Shown here: positions 8,525 to 17,900 of the stretch, piece by piece
How positions within the stretch are numbered: the first letter of the stretch is position 1
How the letters are laid out: the number at the start of each line of letters is the position of its first letter
Source: RGIG4608 sp045643885
Lineage (GTDB): Bacteria; Bacillota; Clostridia; Oscillospirales; CAG-272
Reading direction: 5' to 3'
Length of the DNA stretch: 64,000 bases
Assembly (NCBI GenBank): GCA_045643885.1
Contig: JAZRFY010000017.1
Span: forward strand, 19,892 to 83,891
Program-made: the position numbers and the translations under genes
The notes under the pieces: model-generated
What the model was told of the DNA's origin: nothing
The model's database searches: none
Seen by the model: the letters and a program-made list of their open reading frames with translations, nothing else

Positions 8525-9216
8525 TGAGTAAGAATAACAATCTTTCTATTTTGACAAAGGGTATTATCAAAGAAAACCCTGTTCTCATCCTCGTTCTCGG
8601 TACTTGCCCCACACTTGCTGTAACAAACAACGTGTTTGGTGCATTCGGTATGGGTATCGCAGCTATGATAGTTCTTATCTGCTCCAACATGCTCATCTCC
8701 GCTCTTCGTAAGGTTATTCCCGATAGCGTAAGAATTCCTTGCTATATCGTAATCATCGCAGGCTTCGTTACTATCGTTCAGATGGTAGTACAGGCGTTCT
8801 TGCCCGACCTTTATACACTTCTTGGCGTATATCTTCCCCTTATCGTTGTTAACTGCGTAATTCTTGGTAGAGCCGAGATGTTCGCAAGCAAGAACGGTGT
8901 AGTAAAGAGTGCGCTTGACGGTGTTGGTATGGGTATCGGCTTTACACTCGCGCTTGTTTGCATGGCAACAATCCGTGAGGTGTTCGGCGCTGCAAGCTTT
9001 GCAGGCATCGCAATTCCTTTCCTTGAATCCTTCAAGATTGAATTTCTTGTAAAGGCTCCCGGTGGCTTGTTTGTATACGGCTTGCTCATCTCCCTTGTAT
9101 ACGTTCTTACAAAGGGTAAAGGACCTAAGAAAAAGTCATTCTCATGTGAGGGCTGTCCTGCAGCTTCTCATTGTAATCCCGCTCAGTGCGACGGAGCAGA
9201 AAAGGAGGAAGCGTAA
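8524..9216 (+). CDS. rnfE: Rnf complex subunit E
   Basis: A 230-residue membrane subunit related to NqrD, with six hydrophobic helices and the conserved half-channel motif near LILVLGTCPTLAVTN. RnfA and RnfE are inverted homologues that coordinate an iron-sulphur centre within the membrane. The C-terminus is odd: after the last helix a soluble tail of about 30 residues holds four cysteines (CEGCPAASHCNPAQC) that resemble a metal-binding knuckle. The start overlaps the rnfG stop (ATAATG). Confidence 0.92.
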   Translation: MSKNNNLSILTKGIIKENPVLILVLGTCPTLAVTNNVFGAFGMGIAAMIVLICSNMLISALRKVIPDSVRIPCYIVIIAGFVTIVQMVVQAFLPDLYTLLGVYLPLIVVNCVILGRAEMFASKNGVVKSALDGVGMGIGFTLALVCMATIREVFGAASFAGIAIPFLESFKIEFLVKAPGGLFVYGLLISLVYVLTKGKGPKKKSFSCEGCPAASHCNPAQCDGAEKEEA

Positions 9217-9816
9217 ATGGAAGCTATTAAGGGTTTGCTTGTAATTTTACTTTCATCAGTACTTGTAAATAACTACGTACTTAGCCGTTTCCTTGGTATC
9301 TGTCCCTTCCTTGGTGTATCTAAGAAGATAGACCAGGCAACCGGTATGGGTATTTCCGTTATTGTAGTTATGCTTCTTGCAACTGCAGCAACATGGCCTA
9401 TTCAAAAGTTCATTCTTGATCCCATGGGACTTGGATACATGCAGACGATCGTCTTCATCGTTATCATCGCGTCCCTTGTACAGATGCTTGAAATCTTCTT
9501 GAAGAAGTTCATTCCTTCTCTCCACGCAGGTCTTGGTGTGTATCTTCCCTTGATCACAACAAACTGTGCGGTTCTTGGTGTGGCTATCAACAACATCAAC
9601 GATGGCTACAACTTCCTCGAATCTATGATCAGCTCTCTTGGAGCAGGTCTTGGATTCCTTCTTGCAATGGTTCTTTTCTCAGGAGTTCGCTCCAGAATTG
9701 ATGAAACAAAGGTTCCCAAGCCCTTCAGAGGTATTGCTATCACACTTGTGGCAGCATCCTTCCTCTCTCTTGCATTCATGGGTCTTGCAGGAATCGTTGA
9801 AAAGCTTTTCGCTTAA
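9217..9816 (+). CDS. rnfA: Rnf complex subunit A
   Basis: A 199-residue six-helix membrane subunit related to NqrE and to RnfE. The family signature NNYVLSRFLGICPFLGVS appears at residues 18-35, and a second conserved segment, TTNCAVLGVAI, lies in the middle of the protein; the Cys in each are the expected ligands of the intramembrane iron centre. It begins directly after the rnfE stop, with GGAGGAAG as ribosome site. Confidence 0.95.
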   Translation: MEAIKGLLVILLSSVLVNNYVLSRFLGICPFLGVSKKIDQATGMGISVIVVMLLATAATWPIQKFILDPMGLGYMQTIVFIVIIASLVQMLEIFLKKFIPSLHAGLGVYLPLITTNCAVLGVAINNINDGYNFLESMISSLGAGLGFLLAMVLFSGVRSRIDETKVPKPFRGIAITLVAASFLSLAFMGLAGIVEKLFA

Positions 9817-9831
9817 TAAGGAGGTAGAAAT

Positions 9832-10632
9832 ATGTTGACTAATGTATTGATCGCCCTTCTTGTAATGGCAATTGTTGGTTTGGTTCTCGGTGTGTTGCTT
9901 GCACTTTGCACACATTTCTTCGGTATAGAGGACGATCCCAAGGTAAAGGCAGTCAGAGGTGCGCTTCCCGGCGCAAACTGTGGTGCATGTGGATTTAAGG
10001 GTTGTGACGACTATGCTAATGCAGTAGCAGAGGGCAGAGCGGCTCCCAACCTTTGTATCCCCGGTGGTGCAGACACAGTTGCTGCTATCTCTGAGGTTCT
10101 TGGCGTAAGCGCTGAGGCTGCTGAAGCAAAGGTTGCATTCGTTCACTGTAACGGTGTTTGCGGTGCAACAAATCCCAAGGCTATCTACGACGGAGCAGAG
10201 AGCTGCAAGGCTGCTAACATGCTCTTTGGTGGATGCGGCTCATGTATCTACGGCTGTATCGGCTGTGGTGACTGTGTAAATGTATGTCCTGCAGATGCAA
10301 TCTGCTTGAAGGATGGCATTGCTCACATCGATCCCAGAGCTTGTATCGGTTGCGGTATGTGTGCAAAAACTTGTCCTAAGAACGTTATTTCCATGCTTCC
10401 CAAGGATTCCAAGGTTGCAGTATTCTGCAGCAACGAGGAAAAGGGTGCAGACGCTCGTAAGCATTGTTCAAATGCTTGTATCGGATGCAAGAAGTGTGAA
10501 AAGACTTGTCCTAACGGTGCAATTACAGTAATCAATAACAACGCAGTTGTTGACTACGAAAAGTGCACAGGCTGTGGTATGTGCGCAGCGGCTTGTCCTA
10601 CAAAATGTCTTAAGGAAGTTAGCTTTCAGTAA
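9832..10632 (+). CDS. rnfB: Rnf complex subunit B, polyferredoxin
   Basis: A 266-residue subunit that receives electrons from reduced ferredoxin. It has an N-terminal membrane helix (residues 3-27) and a RnfB-type [4Fe-4S] domain (NCGACGFKGC with a later Cys). Four ferredoxin-type motifs follow: CIGCGDCVNVCP, CIGCGMCAKTCP, CIGCKKCEKTCP and CTGCGMCAAACP. It is the last gene of the rnf block. A stem-loop follows at 10647-10667. Confidence 0.95.
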   Translation: MLTNVLIALLVMAIVGLVLGVLLALCTHFFGIEDDPKVKAVRGALPGANCGACGFKGCDDYANAVAEGRAAPNLCIPGGADTVAAISEVLGVSAEAAEAKVAFVHCNGVCGATNPKAIYDGAESCKAANMLFGGCGSCIYGCIGCGDCVNVCPADAICLKDGIAHIDPRACIGCGMCAKTCPKNVISMLPKDSKVAVFCSNEEKGADARKHCSNACIGCKKCEKTCPNGAITVINNNAVVDYEKCTGCGMCAAACPTKCLKEVSFQ

Positions 10633-10646
10633 TTAAAAATGATTTT

Positions 10647-10667
10647 GGGGAGGCTTTTCGCCTCCCC
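10647..10667 (+). other. stem-loop between rnfB and the NusG-II gene
   Basis: An 8-bp perfect stem (GGGGAGGC 10647-10654, GCCTCCCC 10660-10667) follows rnfB but is followed by an A-rich run, not T. It is better read as an mRNA-stabilising or processing hairpin, or a weak terminator, that lowers expression of the downstream genes. Confidence 0.6.
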
Positions 10668-10704
10668 GAAAAAAGATTTTATTGAAATTTTAAGAGGTGT
10701 TGAT

Positions 10705-11103
10705 ATGGCAGAGAAGAGTAATGCCAAGAAAATTAAAAACGATATAATTTTTATTGTGGCTCTGGTCCTCATTCTTGCCATAATCGGTGGATTGATGTTT
10801 CTTTTGGGAGAAGAGGGAAATACCGTTGTTGTTAAAATAGACGGTGAACTCTTTGGTGAATATCCGCTTAATGAGGATAGAGTGGTCGAAATAAGATCCG
10901 AGCATGGATATAACATCATGGTTATAAAGGACGGTCAGGTTTATGTTGAGGATGCAGACTGTCCCGGTAAATATGCATGGACTAAATGCACAAATCAATC
11001 TCCTATATCATACACTTGGCAGCATATCTGGTGCCAGGAAAATATGGTGGAGATTTCGATTAACGGCAAAGTCGAGGATGGCGGTCTTGATATCGTTTCG
11101 TGA
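10705..11103 (+). CDS. NusG domain II-containing membrane-anchored protein
   Basis: A 132-residue protein with one N-terminal helix (about residues 14-36) and an extracellular NusG-domain-II fold (residues about 45-130). This domain occurs often next to Rnf, ApbE and FMN-binding genes in Firmicutes; its function is unknown. The ATG at 10705 has AAGAGGTG upstream and is preferred to an in-frame start 66 bases earlier that would read through the stem-loop. The pattern DADCPGKYAWTKC, with QHIWCQ after it, is typical of the family and may form a disulphide. The next gene begins 11 bases on. Confidence 0.85.
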   Translation: MAEKSNAKKIKNDIIFIVALVLILAIIGGLMFLLGEEGNTVVVKIDGELFGEYPLNEDRVVEIRSEHGYNIMVIKDGQVYVEDADCPGKYAWTKCTNQSPISYTWQHIWCQENMVEISINGKVEDGGLDIVS

Positions 11104-11114
11104 GGTGATTTGAT

Positions 11115-11621
11115 ATGAGAAGTAGAATGAAAATTCAAAGATTGACTCTCCTTGCGCTCTGTATATCCTTGGCTATGATTTTATCATACGTTGAGTTGCG
11201 ACTTTTAGGAGACCTTCCTTTCAGACCCGGTCTTCCTAATATAATAATAATCTGGGCACTTTATACACTTGGGATTAAGGACGCGTCCATGATCTCTTTT
11301 GTAAGACTTTTCCTGGTTTGCGTTTTGTTTGCTCAGGGACGAGTTGACAGACTTATGTATAGCCTTGCAGGAGCACTTCTTAGTCTTCTTGTGATGGCAT
11401 TGCTCAAAAAGCTTAATTTTCTCTCCAGCGTGGGAGTTAGTGTTTCGGGCGCTGTGATGCATAACGTAGGTCAGGTACTTGTCGCGGCGTTTTTGTTTGA
11501 TACGTGGGCAGTGGGAACAATGCTAATCCCCCTTGCTATCACGGCAGTTGCTTCGGGCATATTCATCGGAATGTGTGGAGCATTCCTTGTAAAACGCTTC
11601 GATAATATATTAAAACGGTAA
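11115..11621 (+). CDS. Gx transporter family / HepS-like membrane protein
   Basis: A 168-residue protein with five to six hydrophobic helices, of the family annotated as Gx transporter or heptaprenyl diphosphate synthase component I. Conserved features include PFRPGLPNIIIIWAL and FVRLFLVCVLFAQG. The family recurs with NusG-II, Rnf and flavin-transfer genes, and its role there is unproven. Isoprenoid quinone precursor handling or flavin/substrate transport have been suggested by context. It overlaps no neighbour and appears to end the rnf transcription unit. Confidence 0.8.
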   Translation: MRSRMKIQRLTLLALCISLAMILSYVELRLLGDLPFRPGLPNIIIIWALYTLGIKDASMISFVRLFLVCVLFAQGRVDRLMYSLAGALLSLLVMALLKKLNFLSSVGVSVSGAVMHNVGQVLVAAFLFDTWAVGTMLIPLAITAVASGIFIGMCGAFLVKRFDNILKR

Positions 11622-11669
11622 AAAAACATATTTTTTGCTTATTTTTTTATGAACATATCTCAATTTCTA

Positions 11670-11697
11670 TTGACAAAGCAGAAAAATATGGTATAAT
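11670..11697 (+). promoter_or_regulatory. promoter of the FMN-repeat protein gene
   Basis: TTGACA (11670-11675) and TATAAT (11692-11697), 16 bp apart, with TGG before the -10. It gives the flavoprotein its own strong promoter, separate from rnf. Confidence 0.85.
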
Positions 11698-11747
11698 ACA
11701 AGGTGGCGAATGCCTAATAATAATTTAATAAAGGGGTTAAAAACACT

Positions 11748-12818
11748 ATGAACAAGAAAACATTAGTTATCGTTACAGCGGTAGTAGTTGTTCTCGCAGT
11801 AGTTCTTGGTATCGTTTTCCTTGGTGGAAACACAGAAACACCTGCTACAACAACAGACAAAGAATACAAGCTCGGTATGGGCGTTGCATTCGGCGAATTC
11901 ACAAACGCACAGATCAATGGTACTGTTGCTACAGTAGTTCTTGACGATGCTGGTAAGATCGTTGCTTGCCGTATCGATACATTCCAGAACAAGTACACAG
12001 CAGACGAAGAAGTAACATTCACAAGCACAAAGTCCAAGATGGAGCTTGGCTACGACTACAACATGTCTAAGTTTGGTCACTCTCTCGTTGGTAATGAAAC
12101 AGTTAAAGAATGGTTCGAACAGGCTAAGGCTTTCGAAGCATGGGTAGTTGGCAAGACAGCTAACGAAATCAAGAACATGAAGCTCCAGACAATGTCTAAC
12201 GGTTACGTAATCGCTAACGAGCAGGATCTTCTTGACGCAGGCTGCACAATCTCTATCGAAGAATTCAGAGATGCAGTTGTAAAGGCTTGCAATGACGAGC
12301 AGGGCACATCCTTCAAGACATCCGAGACATTCACACTCGGCGTTGCTCTTGTAAGCGAAGACAACGGTTCTTCCGTTTCTGATGAAGGTTACTCTGTAAA
12401 GATGAACATCGACATGGCTGCAACAGTAGTTGCAGGTGGCAAGATCCTTGCTACTCTTAACGATGCAGCTCAGCCCGTAGTAGTTGTTGATGCTGAGGGC
12501 AACGTAACAGAAACATCTGTTGGTAAGGGTGCTGGCATCATCAAGACAAAGAGAGAGCTTAAGGAAGACTACAAGATGGCTGCTTTCGGCACATCTCTTG
12601 TTGGTAACGAAAAGGCAACTGAATGGTACATTCAGTCTGCAGCATTCTCTGCACACGTTACAGGCATGACAAAGACAGAGCTTAAGGCTATGCCCACACA
12701 GACAATGAGCAATGGTTACGTTATCTCTTCTGATAGCGAGCTCCTTGATGCTGGTTGCACAATGTCTATCACAGGCATCATCGACGTAGTTGCTAAGTCT
12801 ATCGACAACGCAAGATAA
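11748..12818 (+). CDS. surface protein with two divergent FMN-binding repeats
   Basis: A 356-residue protein anchored by an N-terminal helix (residues 5-25), followed by a Thr-rich spacer. Two homologous halves follow (about 37-187 and 190-356). Each half ends with the same pattern: QTMSNGYVI, a short spacer, then LLDAGCTIS or LLDAGCTMS. The latter aligns with the flavin-attachment motif of FMN-binding domains ([ST]GA[ST]x[ST]), making T167 and T338 candidate FMN-linked threonines. The gene is followed directly by apbE, the FMN transferase, and preceded by rnf. By analogy with the two-domain PplA lipoprotein of Listeria it may carry electrons outside the membrane. The fold assignment is inference: the sequence is remote from standard FMN_bind. 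Codon choice is strongly biased, suggesting high expression. Confidence 0.7.
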   Translation: MNKKTLVIVTAVVVVLAVVLGIVFLGGNTETPATTTDKEYKLGMGVAFGEFTNAQINGTVATVVLDDAGKIVACRIDTFQNKYTADEEVTFTSTKSKMELGYDYNMSKFGHSLVGNETVKEWFEQAKAFEAWVVGKTANEIKNMKLQTMSNGYVIANEQDLLDAGCTISIEEFRDAVVKACNDEQGTSFKTSETFTLGVALVSEDNGSSVSDEGYSVKMNIDMAATVVAGGKILATLNDAAQPVVVVDAEGNVTETSVGKGAGIIKTKRELKEDYKMAAFGTSLVGNEKATEWYIQSAAFSAHVTGMTKTELKAMPTQTMSNGYVISSDSELLDAGCTMSITGIIDVVAKSIDNAR

Positions 12819-12836
12819 TTTATCTTAAAAACAATT

Positions 12837-12865
12837 GAAAAGGGAGGAGCTTTTCCTCCCTTTTC
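12837..12865 (+). terminator. intercistronic terminator-like hairpin before apbE
   Basis: A perfect 12-bp stem (GAAAAGGGAGGA 12837-12848, TCCTCCCTTTTC 12854-12865) with a GCTTT loop and a short T-rich end. It could stop most transcripts after the FMN-repeat gene, leaving low read-through into apbE. Confidence 0.7.
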
Positions 12866-12884
12866 TTAAATTAAGGGTGAGATT

Positions 12885-13961
12885 ATGAAGAAAAAGCTTC
12901 TTATGACTTTATGCGCGTTGGCACTTGTTGCCGTAGCAATCGTGCTTGTTTTTGTAAATGCCGAAAAAGAGGTCGAAAAAACAAGATACGCTGCAACTGA
13001 ATACGGATATTTCGACACCGTAACAACGATTACAGGATATGCCGAAACAGGTGAAGAGTTTGAAAAGACAGTCAACGAGATTCTTGTGCTTCTTGCTGAA
13101 TATCACAAGCTTTTCGACATCTACAACGAGTATGACGGAATGGAAAATCTTTATACTATAAACAAGCTCTATGACGGAGAGCACAGGGTGATCAAGGTCG
13201 ATCAAAGAATAATAGATATGCTCCTTTATGCAAGGGATATCTATGACAAGACCAATGGAAAAATGAATATTGCTATGGGTAGTGTCCTTTCGATCTGGCA
13301 CGATTATCGTACCGCGGGTGAAGAAAATCCTCAGAAGGCAGAGCTTCCTCCTATGGAGATGCTTCTTGAAGCAAGCGAGCATATGGATATAAACGATCTC
13401 ATCATTGATAAGGAAAATTCCACAGTTTATCTTGCCGATCCCAAGATGAAGCTCGACGTTGGAGCTATAGCAAAGGGATATGCCGTTGAAATGGTGGCAA
13501 GATACCTCGAAGAAAAGGGAATTGATAATTTCGTTATCAACGTTGGTGGCAATATAAGAACCATCGGCAAAAGATATGACGGAAAATTCTGGTATGCAGG
13601 TATTGAAAATCCAGGTCTTGATATTGAAGAAAGCTATATAGCTTATCTTGGACTTTCCGGTGAAGCGATCGTTACAAGCGGCTCATATCAAAGATTTTAT
13701 TTCGTTAAGGGAAAGGCATATCACCACATTATTGACGGTGAAACTCTTATGCCTGCAGAATATTTGATTGCAGTATCGGTGATTTGTGAAAATTCTGCCG
13801 ACGGTGACGGACTTTCAACTGCACTTTTCTGCATGTCCTTGGAAGAGGGACAGGCACTTGTTGAATCTCTTGAAGGAGTTGAGGCTATGTGGACCTTACC
13901 TGACGGAACAAGAGTAAAATCAAGCGGATTCTCTCGTTTTGAGGATCAGTATCAAAAATAA
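12885..13961 (+). CDS. apbE: ApbE, FAD:protein FMN transferase
   Basis: A 358-residue enzyme that transfers FMN from FAD onto a threonine of target flavoproteins (RnfD, RnfG and the FMN-repeat protein are the obvious local substrates). An N-terminal hydrophobic segment (residues 4-24) suggests export with membrane anchoring. Family motifs are present: YFDTVTTITGY, KLDVGAIAKGYAVE, NVGGNIRTIG, VTSGSYQRFY, YHHIIDGET and DGLSTALF, the last with the Mg-binding Asp. It lies 66 bases after the FMN-repeat gene, beyond a hairpin. Length and motif order match the family. Confidence 0.93.
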   Translation: MKKKLLMTLCALALVAVAIVLVFVNAEKEVEKTRYAATEYGYFDTVTTITGYAETGEEFEKTVNEILVLLAEYHKLFDIYNEYDGMENLYTINKLYDGEHRVIKVDQRIIDMLLYARDIYDKTNGKMNIAMGSVLSIWHDYRTAGEENPQKAELPPMEMLLEASEHMDINDLIIDKENSTVYLADPKMKLDVGAIAKGYAVEMVARYLEEKGIDNFVINVGGNIRTIGKRYDGKFWYAGIENPGLDIEESYIAYLGLSGEAIVTSGSYQRFYFVKGKAYHHIIDGETLMPAEYLIAVSVICENSADGDGLSTALFCMSLEEGQALVESLEGVEAMWTLPDGTRVKSSGFSRFEDQYQK

Positions 13962-13964
13962 AAG

Positions 13965-13993
13965 AAAAAGAGCATCGAAAAGATGCTCTTTTT
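13965..13993. terminator. bidirectional terminator between apbE and udk
   Basis: Stem AAAAAGAGCATC (13965-13976) / GATGCTCTTTTT (13982-13993), followed by further T. It serves both converging genes. Confidence 0.88.
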
Positions 13994-14006
13994 TTATTAT
14001 AAATTT

Positions 14007-14621
14007 TTATTCTTCAAGTCTTTTTGCTATTCTTGTTGCCACGATATCGAGGGCGGTTTTGTTTTTGCCACCGTTTATAATGATGTCGGCATATTTTTTC
14101 GTCGGCTCAACATAGATTCCGTGCATGGGCTTAACTGTGCCAAGATACTGATTGATAACGCCGTCAATATCACGTCCACGCTCGTTTACGTCACGGCGAA
14201 GACGACGAAGGATGCGCTCGTCCGCATCTGCATCGGTAAAGATTTTGATATCAAACATTTCACGAAGGCGTTCATCGTGGAAGGTAAGGATGCCATCAAC
14301 TATGATGATGGGAGAGGGCTCAAGACGGGAAAGCTCTGCCTTTCTTGTGTGGATCTTGAAATCGTAATTGGGAACGTCAACCGCTTCACCCTTTTGAAGA
14401 ACACGAAGGTGCTTAACGAGAAGATCCGTGTCAAGTGCATCGGGGCAGTCATAGTTTGTCTTGATTCTTTCCTCAAAGCTAAGATGATCCTGTGGCTTGT
14501 AGTAGTTGTCATAGGAGATAACAGTTATCTCGTCAGGGAAGAGAGCAAGAAGACGCTCGGCAAAGGTTGATTTACCACTGCCTGTGCCTCCTGCAATACC
14601 GATGAGCATTGGAGATTTCAT
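14007..14621 (-). CDS. udk: uridine kinase
   Basis: A 204-residue kinase that phosphorylates uridine and cytidine to the monophosphates in pyrimidine salvage. The Walker A motif GGTGSGKST is at residues 10-18; SYDNYYKP and NYDFKIHTR are the substrate-binding segments of uridine kinases, and RRDVNERGRD is the family's lid region. Usual length for the family. It is transcribed alone from a consensus promoter. The uracil permease gene lies 4 kb away on the same strand. Confidence 0.92.
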   Translation of the reverse strand: MKSPMLIGIAGGTGSGKSTFAERLLALFPDEITVISYDNYYKPQDHLSFEERIKTNYDCPDALDTDLLVKHLRVLQKGEAVDVPNYDFKIHTRKAELSRLEPSPIIIVDGILTFHDERLREMFDIKIFTDADADERILRRLRRDVNERGRDIDGVINQYLGTVKPMHGIYVEPTKKYADIIINGGKNKTALDIVATRIAKRLEE

Positions 14622-14663
14622 AATTGATTTTCCTTTTCAAAAAGTATTATTTTATCGAATAAT

Positions 14664-14692
14664 ATTATATCATTCAGATATTAAAATGTCAA
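14664..14692 (-). promoter_or_regulatory. udk promoter
   Basis: TTGACA (14692-14687) and TATAAT (14669-14664) on the minus strand, 17 bp apart. Confidence 0.8.
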
Positions 14693-14825
14693 TCTTTTTT
14701 ACCTTGTGATAACAAAAATAAAATCATTGTGAAAAAGCACTATTTTGACTAAATAAACGTTGTGCAAAATGCATAATCAAGTGAAAATATTTTATTAAAA
14801 ATTGTAATAAAAATATAAAAACCTC

Positions 14826-14854
14826 TTGAAAAAAATAAAATTAAATGATAAAAT
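14826..14854 (+). promoter_or_regulatory. promoter of the pectin methylesterase gene
   Basis: TTGAAA (14826-14831), 17 bp, TAAAAT (14849-14854), with TGA before the -10. The intergenic stretch from 14693 to 14825 holds nothing else recognisable. Confidence 0.6.
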
Positions 14855-14916
14855 TATACTGTGATAATTTACGCATACCGTTGCGAAAAATCTATGATTA
14901 TCAGAAAGGAAAAACT

Positions 14917-17900
14917 ATGAAAAAGTATTTAGCTTTATTTCTCATCTGTTGCATGGTCATGACAGTTCTTGCTTCTTGCAGTTGGTTCCACAAGGAATGC
15001 ACAGAGCACGTTGATGCAGATTCCAACTACGTCTGCGACAACTGTGGAGCAGAGCTTGAAAAGCCTCCCGTCATTTGTGACGAGCACACAGACAAGGATA
15101 ACGACGCAAAGTGCGACGTTTGTGGAGAAGACATTCCCGATCCCCGTCCTCCCGTATGCGAGGAGCATAAGGACGAAGACGGCGACCTTAAGTGTGACGC
15201 TTGTGCTCACGTAATGTTTGAGCAGGTTAAGTACACACTTAACATCAGTGATATCGAAACAGGTGTTCGTTCCGATAATGATATCATCAGCAAATTTACA
15301 ATTGCTTCAGGTACTGAGGTAAGAAACAGAACAAAGTCTTTTGAGGGCGTTGAATATAGCAAGTCCGTTAAGATCGGTGGAACCGGTCATAAGATTGTGG
15401 TTGACGTTCCCGGTACAGGCACACTTAAATTTATCGTGCAGAACGGTTCAAGTGGTGCAGAAATGCAGTTTATCAAGGTTATAGGTCCTGACGGAAAAAC
15501 TCAGGATATCGAATTCGTTGGTAGCATAGAATCCAGCCCCCTTGTTATGATCGAGGTTGAGGTTACTGAAGGTCAGTGGACTATCACTCGCGGTAAGAAC
15601 GGTGGCACACAGGATATCTTCTATCTTGAGCTTGAATGCATCGTAGCGGTTGCTCCCGAAAACGGATTTGAGCTTGTAAGTGAAGGTAAGGTTGATTACC
15701 TTGTTGGAGAAGAGCTTAACTTTGCTAAGCTTTATCTCAATTCTACATTTGAAAACGGCAAGACAGAAACTCTTCCTCTTGAAAACGTTGTAATCGATAC
15801 ATCCCTTGTAAATATGGGACAGTCAGGCACATATCCTATCACAATTAAATATGCAGAATATGAGCCCATTACTTATTACGTAAACGTATATGCTCCCGAA
15901 TCTATCAAGCTTGGCTTTGATGCTATTGAAAAGCTTGCTCAGAACTCCGCTGCAGGTAACGGTGTTTACTACAACCACAGCTGGAAAGAGGTTTATATGA
16001 TCGGTGAAGAGCTTGATACCGACGGTCTTTCTGTTATCGTAGTTGCTAGCTGCGGTGACAAAACGATCGAGTTCTTGGTTAAGGATTATGAGATCAATGG
16101 ATTTGATTCCTCCTTTGCAGACTTCAACAAGCTCACAATCGTTGCACACGGACTTGAAACCGAGGTAACAGTTCACGTTACTGAATCTCAGCCCACAGCT
16201 AACGAGGATGACGTTTATATGCTTCTCGTTGATCCTGCATACCTTGGTATTGCAGGTGCTATTAGTGGTCCTTACCATGTATTCAGCACTATCCAGGGTG
16301 CTCTTGACTACGCTGAACACATCGAAGATAGCGCAGTTAAGGAAATTTACGTTGCTCCCGGTCTCTATACAGAAAAGCTTGAAATCACAATTCCTAATCT
16401 TAAGCTCATCGGTATTGGCGACACTCCCGACGAGGTAGTTATCGAATGGGATTCTCTCTACGGTCTTGAGGATGCAGGTGGATTCGTTCACACCACAGAC
16501 TCCACAGCAACTGTTGCCGTAAGAGAAAGCGCAGTTAACTGTGTGATCGAAAACGTAACTATTTCTAACTACTGGAACACTCAGGAAAGAATGGATGAAG
16601 CAGGTCTTGCAATCGAAAGAGGTCTTGCACTTCTCGTTCAGTCCGACAGATTCATTATGAAGAACGGCGCGCTTCTCGGTATCCAGGATACACTTGAGCT
16701 TTTCACAGGCCGTCAGTATTTTGAAAACGTGTTCATTTCCGGTTATACCGACTTTATCTTCGGTACAAACAACACAACATACTTTGAGGGTTGTACAATC
16801 CACGTTATCGACACTGAAAAGGACGATAAGGGAACAGCAGGTTATATCACAGCGTTCAAGGGCTCTAACAAGAACGAATCCGACGCTATTACATACGGTG
16901 CTATCTTCGACGGATGTAACTTTACAGCTGACGAAGGCGTAACACTCGGCTGCACAGCAATCGGCCGTCCTTGGGGCGCATATGCTGCAGTTGCAGTTAT
17001 GAATTCCGAGCTTGGTGGACACATCTCCACAAAGGGCTTCTCAACAAGCAAGAACGAGCGTTACGTTTCTATGACAGTTAAGCCCACAGATGCAACTGCT
17101 CAGTTTGTTGAATACAACAACACAGGTGCAGGTGCTATTACTGAAGAGGTTGCAGGTATGAGAATGCTCACAGATGAAGAGGCTGCAACATATGCAAACT
17201 TCGAAGTAATCTTTGGCACAACAAACAGAAACGTTTCTTATCTCGATCCTTGGGACCCCATGTCCGAAGAGGTTGTAGTAGATGACAGAACATACTATTA
17301 CTTTAACGGTGGAAAGGGTACGTCCGGTACGTCCTACACTTACACAGATAACCTTCAGGGAACAACAGGCTCTATCGGTGACATCGCTATCGATGCTACA
17401 AAGGGCAAGGTTACTGCAAGAGGCTCTGACACACAGATCAATGCAGGTGCAAAGCTTACGTTCAATGTTGAAGCCGGCACACTCGTAACAGTAATCTCTT
17501 ATCCCGGTTACGGTTATTACACACTCAACGGCGTTGCTCACAACGCAAACGATTCCTTCAGCCAGTATTATGCAGAGGCAACTGAGGTTGTTTTTGAGGC
17601 TACTGCAACAGCATACATCTATCAGATCATTATCGATCCCAACAGTGATGCTCCCGAAGCACCCTCCATCAATCAGATCAAGGTTGAGGGTATGAATACA
17701 AATTATACAGTTGGTGATGAGATCTCTCTTGAAGGTGCAAAGGTTAACGTATACTATTCCGATAACTCCATCGTAACTGTTTCCGACTATACTGTTGATT
17801 CAAGTGCAGTTAACAATGCAGAAGCAGGAACATATGACGTAGTATTCAGCTTTGGTGGTGTTTCTGCTACAGTTTCTATAGTTTATGAGGGTGCTAATGC

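Noticed and set aside
11763..12656. Minus-strand open frame of about 297 codons opposite the FMN-repeat gene
   Set aside because: Composition is typical of an antisense of strongly biased codons; no start signals.
15823..17022. Long minus-strand open frame of about 399 codons inside the pectin methylesterase gene
   Set aside because: It is Cys-rich and lacks motifs; it arises from the codon bias of the sense gene, which yields few stops on the opposite strand.
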